The notes beneath the pieces were generated by a model. That model was not told where the DNA came from. It was given only the letters and a program-made list of their open reading frames with translations, and did no database searches. From Hymenobacter persicinus (GTDB lineage: Bacteria > Bacteroidota > Bacteroidia > Cytophagales > Hymenobacteraceae), in contig NZ_SEWE01000008.1 of the NCBI RefSeq assembly GCF_004167665.1, positions 1-64,000 on the forward strand: a DNA stretch of 64,000 bases, given 5' to 3'. Positions 8,547 through 16,256 of the stretch are shown here, piece by piece. The translations under genes and the position numbers were made by a program. The stretch's first letter is position 1; every line of letters starts with the position of its first letter.

Positions 8547-9573
8547 AAACAACCATTTCTATGTGATGAGACGTATTGACCGCAACCCACGTAGTAGCAT
8601 TGCCACGAGGGTGCGCACCAGGTTGACTGGCATTATAAATAAATTCATCTCCCCAACTAAAGTCCTTACCAGGAAAGTCAGTATGGTTTGCGATACCCAT
8701 GCTGATTCTATGAAACTGTTCGCTCATAGTGTAAGGTGAAGGGCCTACTTTTTGTCCCTTAATTACCTCATAGTAGTGAGCGAATGTGTAGCGGGCTTTA
8801 GGCGCTCCTACACGGCTAGGGCTCGGATCTATAGAAACGCTCCCTGTTGCGTAGTCGCCAAAGTGCATGTTGCCTTCGACACCAGTTTTAACATTAGCAA
8901 AAAAGTCTAGCTCTTTTCTAGGAAATTGAAGTTGTGCCCATTTTGCTGATTCCGTAATCGTACTGGGTAATGCAGTAGACGATATAATGATACCAGCTGG
9001 ATTCAAGTTAAGTGCCCGAAAGATAAATCCCTGTAGCCCAGTTTCATATAAACCCAATGGTGTAGCAGGCGCACTAATATCACCCGCATCTAATAAAATA
9101 AAAGCTTTAGTGAGTTTTACGCCATACAAATCAATGGCATTTCCTAGTCTTTTCAATAGTGTGCCATTTAGCTCGTTAATATGAATACGAAGAATAAATG
9201 GCAGGTCATCGCCTACTAAAGCTTTGTATAACTGGGCGTATTCTTCAGAGCCTGTTAAATTGTAGACAGGATAAAACTTTCCACCACTGGTTGTAATTGA
9301 GAAGAGTAAACTCCTAAGTAAATCGCCTGAAATTCCTGAAGATCCAGGGTCTAAGAAACAAGCCAAGTTACTAGCAGGAGCTAAAACAGCTTGAAGCGTA
9401 TTTGCTATTTTTGTAGTATACTCAAAAGAAGGCTTTACTATATTGCCACGATCATCAAGGTCAGGCGGTGCTATTCTGAGGACAGGTCGTACAGAATATT
9501 TTGATGTCGGCTTTAATGTGCAAAGCGCATTTATCTCACCTTTTTTAACGCGAAGAAAGGGGAAGTATAGCAT
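8515..9573 (-). CDS. Beta-family (sce7725/T4 beta-like) protein
   Basis: A 352-residue protein of the beta family (sce7725, T4 beta-like). The start at 9573 (MLYFPFLRVKKGE) is chosen because family members begin with a YFPFLRGK-like strand; an upstream codon at 9654 would overlap the ATPase gene. FACFLDPG-like, LRIHINEL and ILLDAGDIS segments alternate as in a TIM-barrel-like fold, and the C-terminus carries YYEVIKGQKV and FSWGDEFI. It follows the ATPase gene by 37 bp, so the two are probably cotranscribed. Its 3' end overlaps sce7726 on the other strand. It is probably part of a defence module; its molecular role is unknown. Confidence 0.72.
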   Translation of the reverse strand: MLYFPFLRVKKGEINALCTLKPTSKYSVRPVLRIAPPDLDDRGNIVKPSFEYTTKIANTLQAVLAPASNLACFLDPGSSGISGDLLRSLLFSITTSGGKFYPVYNLTGSEEYAQLYKALVGDDLPFILRIHINELNGTLLKRLGNAIDLYGVKLTKAFILLDAGDISAPATPLGLYETGLQGFIFRALNLNPAGIIISSTALPSTITESAKWAQLQFPRKELDFFANVKTGVEGNMHFGDYATGSVSIDPSPSRVGAPKARYTFAHYYEVIKGQKVGPSPYTMSEQFHRISMGIANHTDFPGKDFSWGDEFIYNASQPGAHPRGNATTWVAVNTSHHIEMVVSMLPAMTYAL

Positions 9574-9610
9574 TGGGTAAGAGCTGGCGCTTAAAGTACG
9601 AAAAGAAAGT

Positions 9611-10873
9611 TTATTTTGTAGCCCATCGCAGGTAATATAAGAAGTAAGGATCAAGTATATTTAAAGCTTCTTTTTCCTTGTCATACTCAATTACGCGGTC
9701 TTCCTCAGATCGTGTTCTAATAGAAGCATCCATTTGAATGAGAGTACTAGTGATGTCACTACCACGTGGTTCTGTGCCTCCAGCATCAATCAATGACTCT
9801 ATACGCCCTTTTAAGTCATCATACGAGAAGGATAAAGCAGCCTCACCGCTAGCAATAGCAGCTAGCACGATTACATAGATATCACCGATCTGTCCACCAG
9901 AATAAGAGTACATTTTTCGTTGAGAACCCCGAGGTTTCGGGCCGGTCTTCAATATTGTATATACTGTTGAACAGTCTGTATTGGAAGAGGAAGTTTTAAG
10001 CAGTTCTTTCAACTCTTGCGCATTAAGCGACTTGTGAGTAGGAGGGATTCGCTCCGTGATGTAGCCGTTACTATAGCAAAGGTCAAGGCAAAGGGTCTGC
10101 ATCAATTGTGGGGAAGACAGGCTCTCTTTAACTAAAAAGCTCAAAGTGTGATTGTCCAGCGTTATCCCTAACTGTTGAAATCCCCTTCTTGGAATTTCAA
10201 TCAATTCATCTGCACTCCAGTAAGTAATATCGAGTAGTCGCAATCGACCACGCAGATCTCTATTAGCTCGGATAGCCTGATCTGAACGGTGTGGAATTGA
10301 CACTAATACTATGCGAGTTCCTTCTCTAGCTGCTTCCTTAAATTCTTGAGCCAGAATTCTTTGTACAGAAATTTCTGCATAATGAAAATCATCGACTACA
10401 AGTGTCAAATTTTCATCTCTAAGGAGTTTGAATAAGGCTTTTGAATTTCTATCATCAAATATCTTGTTCAATGTTTGCTGACGAGTAGCATTGACATTGC
10501 CCCCTACAGAACCAGTTGCTTTGGCTAGGAACGGAATACTCCCAGTCGCACTTGCAGTACCAGTAATTGTGCCACCTAATGTTGTGCCAACGGCTTGGGA
10601 AGAGGATCGCTCTGTTTCAAGCTCTTGTCTTAGTTTACTCCAAAAAACGTCAATAGAAGTAATACCTGCCCCTGTGATTAGCAGCATATTTTCCACACCA
10701 ATAACTTTCTCACAGAGAACAGTCTTGCCACACTTAGAAGGGCCACTAATAACGCTAATGAAGCCCTTTGTAGTTAATGCATTGGATAACTTCTGTTCAA
10801 GAGCTAGTGCTGAGCGTTCATAGTAGGTTACGCTTGGTAATGCGCCTGGAGTAAATATGTCATTTACATGCAT
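9611..10873 (-). CDS. STAND/AAA-type P-loop ATPase
   Basis: A 420-residue ATPase. Walker A is GPSKCGKT (44-51) and Walker B is LTLVVDDFHY (D161, D162). Helical and winged-helix-like segments follow, as in STAND/AAA ATPases of defence and signalling systems. Residues 94-130 are an unusual Gly/Thr/Ala-rich insert between Walker A and B. It is the first gene of a two-gene operon with the beta-family protein and faces sce7726. Its likely role is as the sensor or energy-using component of a three-gene anti-phage module, inferred from context. Confidence 0.75.
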   Translation of the reverse strand: MHVNDIFTPGALPSVTYYERSALALEQKLSNALTTKGFISVISGPSKCGKTVLCEKVIGVENMLLITGAGITSIDVFWSKLRQELETERSSSQAVGTTLGGTITGTASATGSIPFLAKATGSVGGNVNATRQQTLNKIFDDRNSKALFKLLRDENLTLVVDDFHYAEISVQRILAQEFKEAAREGTRIVLVSIPHRSDQAIRANRDLRGRLRLLDITYWSADELIEIPRRGFQQLGITLDNHTLSFLVKESLSSPQLMQTLCLDLCYSNGYITERIPPTHKSLNAQELKELLKTSSSNTDCSTVYTILKTGPKPRGSQRKMYSYSGGQIGDIYVIVLAAIASGEAALSFSYDDLKGRIESLIDAGGTEPRGSDITSTLIQMDASIRTRSEEDRVIEYDKEKEALNILDPYFLYYLRWATK

Positions 10874-11175
10874 TGTTTGAAGGCAAAGCCAAAATCAAGG
10901 ATGATATTATTATAAACTTTCTGCCAGAAGTCAGGCTTGAACTTGCATCTTGACACGGTCGAAAAGATCGCAATACAAGTTGACTCCCTGTAGTGTACAG
11001 ATTTATTCCACAAGCAGCAAGGTCAGGAATGGAGGGTGCCAAGCTACGAAAAAAGTTTGCTGGTTACTTTCAGTTAGGAGTTACGGCACTGTAAAGTGCT
11101 ACATATACACGTAAAAACCTTCCTACTGCAGTACAGAAGTCATCTCTACTCATTGACAACACGAGTGTCTCTTTC
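10874..11175. other. Intergenic, no gene seen
   Basis: About 300 bp between the ATPase start and the serine recombinase stop. It should contain the ATPase-operon promoter, but no strong element is recognisable. Confidence 0.4.
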
Positions 11176-11853
11176 TTACATAAGCTTGCTAGGCTTCTTC
11201 GTATTTGGCAACAACCGCTTCACCCCCATGGGATGAAAGGCCTTCCCCCGCCGGGTCCGGTACCCCGATTCATTGAGCCGAGCCGCAATCTCGCGCAATG
11301 TTACCCCGGTGGCCCGCAACAACACCGCCAGTTGCGCCGCCTGCCGGTTGTTCAAATTGCTCTGTGCGTTGAGCTGCAGCGAAACTAATGCGTTCTCCCT
11401 GGCTACCTCCGTCAGGTTGGCCGGTGTGCCGAGCTGAAAACCTCGCGCCTTCTTGGCCGTCAGCGCATCCCGCGTCCGCGTCGAGATGGCGGTTGCCTCC
11501 TTCTGCGCCACCGCGGCCAAGATGTGGAGGGTAAACTCATCGGCGGCCGGCAGGTCGACGGCATTGAAGCGCACATGACTTTCCATGAGGGTGGCCAGGA
11601 AGGCAACATTGCGCGCCAGCCGGTCCAGCTTGGCCACGAGCAGCACGGCGTTCTCTTGCTTGGCCCGGGTGATAGCCGCCTGCAGTTGGGGCCGCGCGTT
11701 CTTGCGCCCACTCTCGATTTCGACATACTCGGCCACAATGCTGGCCTCGGTCCCGACGAAGTTGCGCACGGCCGCCTGCTGGGCTTCGAGCCCGAGACCC
11801 GATTGCCCTTGGCGGGCGGTGCTCACGCGGAAGTAGGCGACATACTGCGTCAT
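11176..11853 (-). CDS. Serine recombinase (resolvase/invertase family)
   Basis: A 225-residue small serine recombinase. The catalytic Ser is in YFRVST (Ser11). The resolvase core continues with KLDRLARN (catalytic Arg) and the helix with AAVAQKEATAISTRT. The C-terminal part has a resolvase-type HTH (TLREIAARLNESGYRTRRGKAFH). The ATG at 11853 is used. A 40-bp near-perfect palindrome with a 2-bp AC centre lies 41 bp upstream, and its core is the core of the sites repeated through the downstream array. It is therefore the best candidate for the enzyme that acts on the array. The gene faces away from the array, as integrase genes do in integrons. Confidence 0.88.
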   Translation of the reverse strand: MTQYVAYFRVSTARQGQSGLGLEAQQAAVRNFVGTEASIVAEYVEIESGRKNARPQLQAAITRAKQENAVLLVAKLDRLARNVAFLATLMESHVRFNAVDLPAADEFTLHILAAVAQKEATAISTRTRDALTAKKARGFQLGTPANLTEVARENALVSLQLNAQSNLNNRQAAQLAVLLRATGVTLREIAARLNESGYRTRRGKAFHPMGVKRLLPNTKKPSKLM

Positions 11854-11894
11854 CAACGTCTAGATTAGGAGTGGAAAAGGGGCAAGATACGTGT

Positions 11895-11934
11895 TTGTCA
11901 CATTTCTTAAACGACCGTTTAACAAATGTGACAA
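11895..11934. repeat. 40-bp palindrome upstream of serine recombinase, candidate crossover site
   Basis: Two 19-bp arms, from TTGTCACATTT to TTAAACG, pair with one mismatch around a 2-bp centre AC at 11914-11915. The right half begins CGTTTAAC, so the centre reads GACCGTTT, the same core as every array site. Dyad symmetry with a 2-bp centre is what small serine recombinases cut. It could also serve as operator of the recombinase gene. Confidence 0.65.
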
Positions 11935-12148
11935 GAGTAGAAGAAGGAATGGATTGAACCAGGATGACTGTTTTCAACCACTCGGGTTGTAGCCCTTCCC
12001 CTTCCAGGATGAATCAGCACACGCCCCAGCCGATGCAGTTTGAGAGTTGGGTAAGGACAAGGTTAGCTGGTCGAGGCTTTTCTAGTCGTTCAACAGGGGC
12101 CAATGCGCCCGAACGAATCTTTTTAACTACCCACCTTGTTGCCTCAGT

Positions 12149-12361
12149 ATGTCAACACCTGTTAAACGCACCCGTCATCGCAAAGCTAGTGAAGTAGTTG
12201 CCGAGCCCATTTCCCATGCTGACCTGCTAGCCGCAGTCTATAGTCGGGAGGAAGGCAAAACGGTCATGTACAAGCATGATGCCTGGGGCCATTTGGAAAC
12301 CCGCTTTGTGCGCACTCAAAATATCAAGGCCTGGCTGGATAAAGGGTTTCTAGTCCGCTGA
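12149..12361 (+). CDS. Small basic protein, unknown
   Basis: A 70-residue protein, basic at the N-terminus (TPVKRTRHRK), with a compact C-terminal part (YKHDAWGHLETRFVRTQNIKAWL). ATG start, followed 20 bp later by a strong Rho-independent terminator, which supports a real transcription unit. It lies between the recombinase palindrome and the first array site. No family recognised. Confidence 0.55.
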   Translation: MSTPVKRTRHRKASEVVAEPISHADLLAAVYSREEGKTVMYKHDAWGHLETRFVRTQNIKAWLDKGFLVR

Positions 12362-12382
12362 TCTGATCTGCTGTTATGTACG

Positions 12383-12415
12383 AAAAAGCCCCGACCACCC
12401 GGCCGGGGCTTTTTG
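12383..12415 (+). terminator. Rho-independent terminator
   Basis: AAAAAGCCCCG pairs with CGGGGCTTTTT across a short loop. It ends the small gene at 12149 and closes the block before the array begins. Confidence 0.88.
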
Positions 12416-12472
12416 ATGGTACCATAAGACTGGGACACATACCTTTACCGAAGCCCCAGTAAGTCAAAACAT

Positions 12473-12490
12473 CCGACCGTTTGGGTGAAC
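12473..12490 (+). repeat. Array site 1 (forward)
   Basis: CGACCGTTTGGGTGAAC, the first array site, downstream of the 3' end of the minus-strand lipoprotein gene. The left half is not well conserved. Confidence 0.65.
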
Positions 12491-12587
12491 GACCTGACAG
12501 TTTCTGGAGGTGCTTATCATCGAGGAGTCCACTGCTTCCATCGCGGGCCATCGTTACGTTGTCGCTATGGTCAAGCCCCTATGTTTG

Positions 12588-13163
12588 CTAGTTGCTCGCT
12601 GGTAGCTTTTGCAGCCTCATATCTAAAGTGGCCTCTTTTACTGGAGATGGATCTAAGTCCACCGTATTGTGGGGGTTATAACCAGGGGCACGAACATTCG
12701 CTCTCACAGATACCGTTCTGCCGTGCCAAAACATCGTGTCATTGCGCATAGTTGGCTTTCCAAATCGAGCTTGGAAGGCTTCCATAAAGGGCTTAATTCC
12801 TGACCCATTTACCACATACAGGACACCCGTAAGCTTGTTATCCTTGAACTCCCAAAAGATGGACTCTCCGTCAACGTGATTCTTGTGCTTGACCTGGTTA
12901 TGTTGCGCGTAGGTAGCAAAAGGTCCGGTTCGAAAGTCTTCTTTGGCTCCCTTTAACTTGTCCGGGGAGTCACCAAAATGGACGTTTCCAAAACCGTTCG
13001 CTCGGTCCAGCTCCGTTTCGGGTACTTGCGTGGTAGCTAATGGCTTTGGCTTGTTGGTCACAGTATCTGTATCACGGGCAACAGATTCAGCCTGAACTTG
13101 CGTGGTAGTTTGTTCCCCACAGCTGGCTAGCAGCACAGCAGAGAGGTATAGCAGATTCTTCAT
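12588..13163 (-). CDS. Cassette lipoprotein, unknown
   Basis: A 191-residue lipoprotein. MKNLLYLSAVLLASC carries a clear lipobox (LASC), then a Thr/Gln-rich linker to about residue 55. The globular part has ANGFGNVHFGDSPDKLK and IFWEFKDNKLTGVLYVV, a pattern of small periplasmic domains that compare a stored and a computed value. Two imperfect Val-Arg-Ala repeats occur near residue 153. It should be anchored to the outer membrane. It lies between array sites 1 and 2a, with its gene opposite to site orientation. No known family recognised. Confidence 0.7.
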   Translation of the reverse strand: MKNLLYLSAVLLASCGEQTTTQVQAESVARDTDTVTNKPKPLATTQVPETELDRANGFGNVHFGDSPDKLKGAKEDFRTGPFATYAQHNQVKHKNHVDGESIFWEFKDNKLTGVLYVVNGSGIKPFMEAFQARFGKPTMRNDTMFWHGRTVSVRANVRAPGYNPHNTVDLDPSPVKEATLDMRLQKLPASN

Positions 13164-13224
13164 AGCACCAAAGAAACAGAAAACTTCGGCTGGGTGGGCG
13201 TGGCGCTATAGCTATTGCATTTGC

Positions 13225-13241
13225 GGACCTTTCCGCTGAAC
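13225..13241 (+). repeat. Array site 2a (forward)
   Basis: GGACCTTTCCGCTGAAC. It lies only 33 bp (core to core) before site 2b, so the two bound an empty unit. Confidence 0.6.
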
Positions 13242-13244
13242 CTT

Positions 13245-13274
13245 CGTTTTGCTTATTGGACCGTTTTCTTGAAC
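13245..13274 (+). repeat. Array site 2b (forward)
   Basis: Left half CGTTTTGCTTATT followed by GGACCGTTTTCTTGAAC. It marks one limit of the duplicated lipoprotein unit shared with 15534-16187. Confidence 0.75.
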
Positions 13275-13284
13275 TGGTACTGAC

Positions 13285-13839
13285 TTACAGTTTCTTGTCG
13301 AAACGGCCCTGCGTGACTTTGATCGTGTCGCAGCCGGGCTGGGCCAGGGTGAACCCAAAGGTGCCCGAGATGATGCCCGCGTTCAGGTCTAGCTTCGTGA
13401 TAGTGAGCGTGCCTTTTGCATAGGTATTGTTTCGGTCACTCCTGTACTCATTGCAGGGCGTGTTTCTGTAATCATCGATGAATGATGCCCCAACGTCCTC
13501 CGTTAGTCCAATTTGGTAATCCCCGATATGATTGATATGTATCCCACCCAAAGCAACTTCCTGGGTTTTCGAAACACCTTGCTTCGGATAACGATAAGTC
13601 TGAACTTGCAAACTGCCCCCTTGAAATCCTGGGTCATAGAGCACAGCATAGTTACTGACGCCATTATAGCCACTCGGCGTGTAGAGCATCCCATTGACCA
13701 AGCAGCCGAAAGTGTTGGCCCCTGTCTGCGTGGCCGGGGGTAGCTGGTTGACGGGGTCGATCGGAAGCGGGTCATTCTTGCACTTGCTGCATTGGGTCAG
13801 CAGCAACAGGGCCAGGTATAAGGGAAGCTTTCGGAGCAT
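13285..13839 (-). CDS. Cassette lipoprotein, DUF6252-like, copy A
   Basis: A 184-residue lipoprotein. The start at 13839 is chosen because MLRKLPLYLALLLLTQC forms a signal with lipobox LTQC; upstream in-frame codons read through the neighbouring array site. After a short Pro-rich linker comes ANTFGCLVNG, typical of DUF6252-like lipoproteins of Bacteroidota, and the end LAQPGCDTIKVTQGRFDKKL. It is a paralogue of 15561-16109: both ends are nearly identical and the middle third (residues about 60-140) has diverged strongly. Function unknown; surface or periplasmic. Confidence 0.75.
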   Translation of the reverse strand: MLRKLPLYLALLLLTQCSKCKNDPLPIDPVNQLPPATQTGANTFGCLVNGMLYTPSGYNGVSNYAVLYDPGFQGGSLQVQTYRYPKQGVSKTQEVALGGIHINHIGDYQIGLTEDVGASFIDDYRNTPCNEYRSDRNNTYAKGTLTITKLDLNAGIISGTFGFTLAQPGCDTIKVTQGRFDKKL

Positions 13840-13887
13840 AGACGGAAGGTACAACTCCGTCGCGAACAGAGTGTGTACCTTAATGCC

Positions 13888-13917
13888 CGTTTCGCTAGTG
13901 GGACCGTTTTGCTTAAC
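13888..13917 (+). repeat. Array site 3 (forward)
   Basis: CGTTTCGCTAGT then GGGACCGTTTTGCTTAAC. Located between the divergent lipoprotein copy A and the gene at 13969. Confidence 0.75.
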
Positions 13918-13968
13918 GCCGAAGCAGCTTGCCCCCCTTACCTTCAAGCGCCCACAGCTAGCTTACCC

Positions 13969-14619
13969 ATGACCAGTCGCGACTTACGTAATGCCTTGCT
14001 CACCGCAGTGGCGGCGGACTTGCTACCCTTCGGGTTTATGCTGAATCGCGCTCAGGCCGAGTTCACTCAACGCACCCCAGATGGATGGAACAAAGTGCAG
14101 CTAGTGTTCTTGTGGCGAAATCCGGAATGGGAAATTAAGGCAGGGCTCTTGATCCGCCTCCATCGCGTCGAGCAGCTTTACCACCGCGCCTCCTCCTTTG
14201 ACCCCAAGTACCATGGCACCACGCCGACCGTTGGCTTACCCGTGGAAAAGCTGCTGGCCGAGGGCCAGGCGACTCACATGACGCTGCGCACGGCCGCTGA
14301 CCTTGCTCCGTGCCGGGCTTGGGTGGAGCGGCTGTTTGCCAAATGGGCCCGACCTTTTTTTGCCCGCTACCACGATCTGGCGGCTTTGGAACACGAGGTT
14401 AATGCACCGCCGGGTACAGGGCTTTTTTCGGGCCCGAAATACGAAGGAAACGTAGGGCTAATTTTAGCGAAACTGGTCGACTCCCCCGCGTACGACCAAC
14501 TGCAACAGCGATACCAGAGGCACTACGAATGGCTGTCGAACGGTTTCTACCTGCCCGAGTACGAAAAGCTGCTGAAAATTCTTGAGGAAGCGGAGGTGTC
14601 CGACGCAATGAAAGGGTGA
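13969..14619 (+). CDS. Cassette protein, unknown, cytoplasmic
   Basis: A 216-residue soluble protein. The ATG at 13969 (MTSRDLRNALL) lies 52 bp after array site 3; the longer frame reads through the site and is rejected. The N-terminal part (LPFGFMLNRAQAEFTQRTPDGWNKVQLVFL) has the alternating pattern of DUF4304-like small domains, where a C-terminal LEK-rich helix also occurs, but similarity is weak. No site separates it from the next gene, so the two may form one unit. Confidence 0.6.
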   Translation: MTSRDLRNALLTAVAADLLPFGFMLNRAQAEFTQRTPDGWNKVQLVFLWRNPEWEIKAGLLIRLHRVEQLYHRASSFDPKYHGTTPTVGLPVEKLLAEGQATHMTLRTAADLAPCRAWVERLFAKWARPFFARYHDLAALEHEVNAPPGTGLFSGPKYEGNVGLILAKLVDSPAYDQLQQRYQRHYEWLSNGFYLPEYEKLLKILEEAEVSDAMKG

Positions 14620-14682
14620 ACCCTAGGAAATCCCCCCTTTTAGGAAATGAAACTAGCTAAGGAGGTACCTAACCGATGAACC

Positions 14683-15090
14683 ATGTATTCATTCCTGCTA
14701 CTAGCGAGCCTCCTTCTTGGGGTTAAACAAGGTCCCGAACCTTCCCCTGAGAAAATCAGGTATGCTATCACCAAGAAGGTTGAAGAGCAGCTGTATGCGG
14801 TTACGCATGGCAGTAAAGAATACTATTGCGTGCTGTATCCAACCCCAAACGGCTATTCCCTTGTGGTTAGCCCTAAACAAAAGGCGTTACCATCAAGCCA
14901 GACGTTGATTCGGCAGACCTCCCGATTCGTGTACGTCAAGGGCGCACTGCTCCCATTGTTGTTAGACTACGATTTCAAGTTTGGCGTGGTCGGCCCTATG
15001 GGAGAGCGCATTCGCAGGGTGATACCAATTCAAGAATTGTCCCAATCCATCGAATTGGATGCACAAGGAGAGTTAATACCTGGAAAATAA
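14683..15090 (+). CDS. Cassette secreted protein, unknown
   Basis: A 135-residue protein with a short N-terminal hydrophobic signal (MYSFLLLASLLLGV). The rest is a compact alpha/beta domain with YYCVLYPTPNGYSLVVSP and FVYVKGALLPLLLDYDFKFG. It follows the gene at 13969 by 63 bp with no array site between, and site 4 follows its stop by about 20 bp. No family recognised. Confidence 0.6.
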   Translation: MYSFLLLASLLLGVKQGPEPSPEKIRYAITKKVEEQLYAVTHGSKEYYCVLYPTPNGYSLVVSPKQKALPSSQTLIRQTSRFVYVKGALLPLLLDYDFKFGVVGPMGERIRRVIPIQELSQSIELDAQGELIPGK

Positions 15091-15092
15091 CG

Positions 15093-15124
15093 CTCCCTTT
15101 ACGAATTGGACCGTTTGGCTGAAC
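15093..15124 (+). repeat. Array site 4 (forward)
   Basis: Left half CTCCCTTTACGAATT, then GGACCGTTTGGCTGAAC. Confidence 0.75.
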
Positions 15125-15177
15125 GCAGGCCCCTTCTTACTGGTGCTTAAGTTCATTACTTATCCGTAGTCAACACT

Positions 15178-15528
15178 ATGATTAGTCAAGCATTTCTAGA
15201 ACAACTGGAATGGAGTCTCTCCGATGCCTTGCCCGAGCTGCGAGGATATTGGTGTGATGGAGTACTTGGTCCAGAATGGGAATCAGATTATGCCCTGGCT
15301 TCGGTTTCCCAGACACATCATATCCGCCTACGTGCGTGGTTAGATCGCCGCTGGAAAGGCCAAGGAGCCAGTCAGCACCTGTACCAACTTGTCGTTCACT
15401 TAGGTAGTCGTTCCTATCGACACTATTTAAACGGGAAGGATCTACTCGATTGTGTGCCGCAGCAGCTCGAGAGCACCCATATGGTTTTAAACGAAGAGAA
15501 GCGAGTACTTGAGATTCAGCTGCCCTAA
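15178..15528 (+). CDS. Cassette protein, unknown, cytoplasmic
   Basis: A 116-residue soluble protein with no signal peptide (MISQAFLEQLEWSLSDALPE). A conserved-looking GYWCDGV and Arg-rich RLRAWLDRRWKGQG stretch are followed by YQLVVHLGSRSYRHY. It is alone between sites 4 and 5 with its gene parallel to site orientation. Size and isolation resemble immunity-type proteins, but no family is recognised. Confidence 0.55.
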   Translation: MISQAFLEQLEWSLSDALPELRGYWCDGVLGPEWESDYALASVSQTHHIRLRAWLDRRWKGQGASQHLYQLVVHLGSRSYRHYLNGKDLLDCVPQQLESTHMVLNEEKRVLEIQLP

Positions 15529-15533
15529 TAATC

Positions 15534-15550
15534 CGACCGTTTGGCTGAAC
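15534..15550 (+). repeat. Array site 5 (forward)
   Basis: CGACCGTTTGGCTGAAC; a limit of the lipoprotein copy B unit. Sequence on its right matches that right of site 2b. Confidence 0.72.
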
Positions 15551-15560
15551 TGGTGCTGAC

Positions 15561-16109
15561 TTATAGTTTCTTATCGAAACGGCCCTGCGTGACTTTAATG
15601 GTGTCGCAGCCGGGCTGGGCTAGGGTGAACTCAAAGGTGCCCGAGATGATGCCCGCGTTCACGTCTAGCTTCGTTATAGTGAGCGTGCCTCTTCGGTAGC
15701 TCGGAGCCTGATTGCCGTCATAGCTGTCGCACGGCTGAGGACGGGAGGTGTCCACGTAACTGGCGGCCCCTTCCGTGACAGGAATGCTCAGCGAAAACGT
15801 GCGGGGTTGGGTAATGGGCCCGCAAGCCACAACCAGGTACTGTCGGCCAGTGGACGTAATGCGGTACGTCAATATGTTTAGATTTGCGCCGGTTGGTCCG
15901 GGTTCGTAGAGAACGGCGAAGTTAGAGACGCCGGCATAGCCTTTGGGTGTGTAGAGCTGGCCGTTGACCAGGCAGCCGAAGGTGTTGGCCCCAGTCTGCG
16001 TGGCCGGGGGTAGCTGGCTGACGGGGTCGACCGGACGCGGGTCGTTCTTGCACTTGCTGCATTGGGTCAGCAGCAACAGAGCCAGGTATAAGGGAAGCTT
16101 TCGGAGCAT
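15561..16109 (-). CDS. Cassette lipoprotein, DUF6252-like, copy B
   Basis: A 182-residue lipoprotein, paralogue of 13285-13839. The first 57 residues (MLRKLPLYLALLLLTQC start, lipobox LTQC, ANTFGCLVNG) and the last 45 are nearly identical to copy A, while the central region (NILTYRITSTGRQYLVVACG) differs. That pattern suggests recombination or diversifying selection in the exposed part. Nucleotide similarity to copy A also covers the flanks up to array sites 5 and 6, so the whole unit was duplicated. Function unknown. Confidence 0.75.
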   Translation of the reverse strand: MLRKLPLYLALLLLTQCSKCKNDPRPVDPVSQLPPATQTGANTFGCLVNGQLYTPKGYAGVSNFAVLYEPGPTGANLNILTYRITSTGRQYLVVACGPITQPRTFSLSIPVTEGAASYVDTSRPQPCDSYDGNQAPSYRRGTLTITKLDVNAGIISGTFEFTLAQPGCDTIKVTQGRFDKKL

Positions 16110-16157
16110 AGGCGGAAGGTACAATTCCGTCGGGAACAGAGTGTGTTCCTTAATGCT

Positions 16158-16187
16158 CGTTTCCCTATTCGGACCGTTTTGCTGAAC
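16158..16187 (+). repeat. Array site 6 (forward)
   Basis: CGTTTCCCTATTC then GGACCGTTTTGCTGAAC. It corresponds to site 3 in the duplicated lipoprotein unit. Confidence 0.77.
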
Positions 16188-16256
16188 CATAGGCACTATA
16201 GAAACGAGTGTTTCTTAACTTGGCTACTCATGCTTCTTTACTCAAGGCGCGTTGCC

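Noticed and set aside
10860..11042. 60-codon minus-strand frame upstream of the ATPase
   Set aside because: No protein-like features; overlaps the likely promoter region of the ATPase operon.
11895..11934. CRP/FNR-type operator
   Set aside because: TCACA and TGTGA occur in the reverse order and too far apart for a CRP box, and the centre carries the array core.
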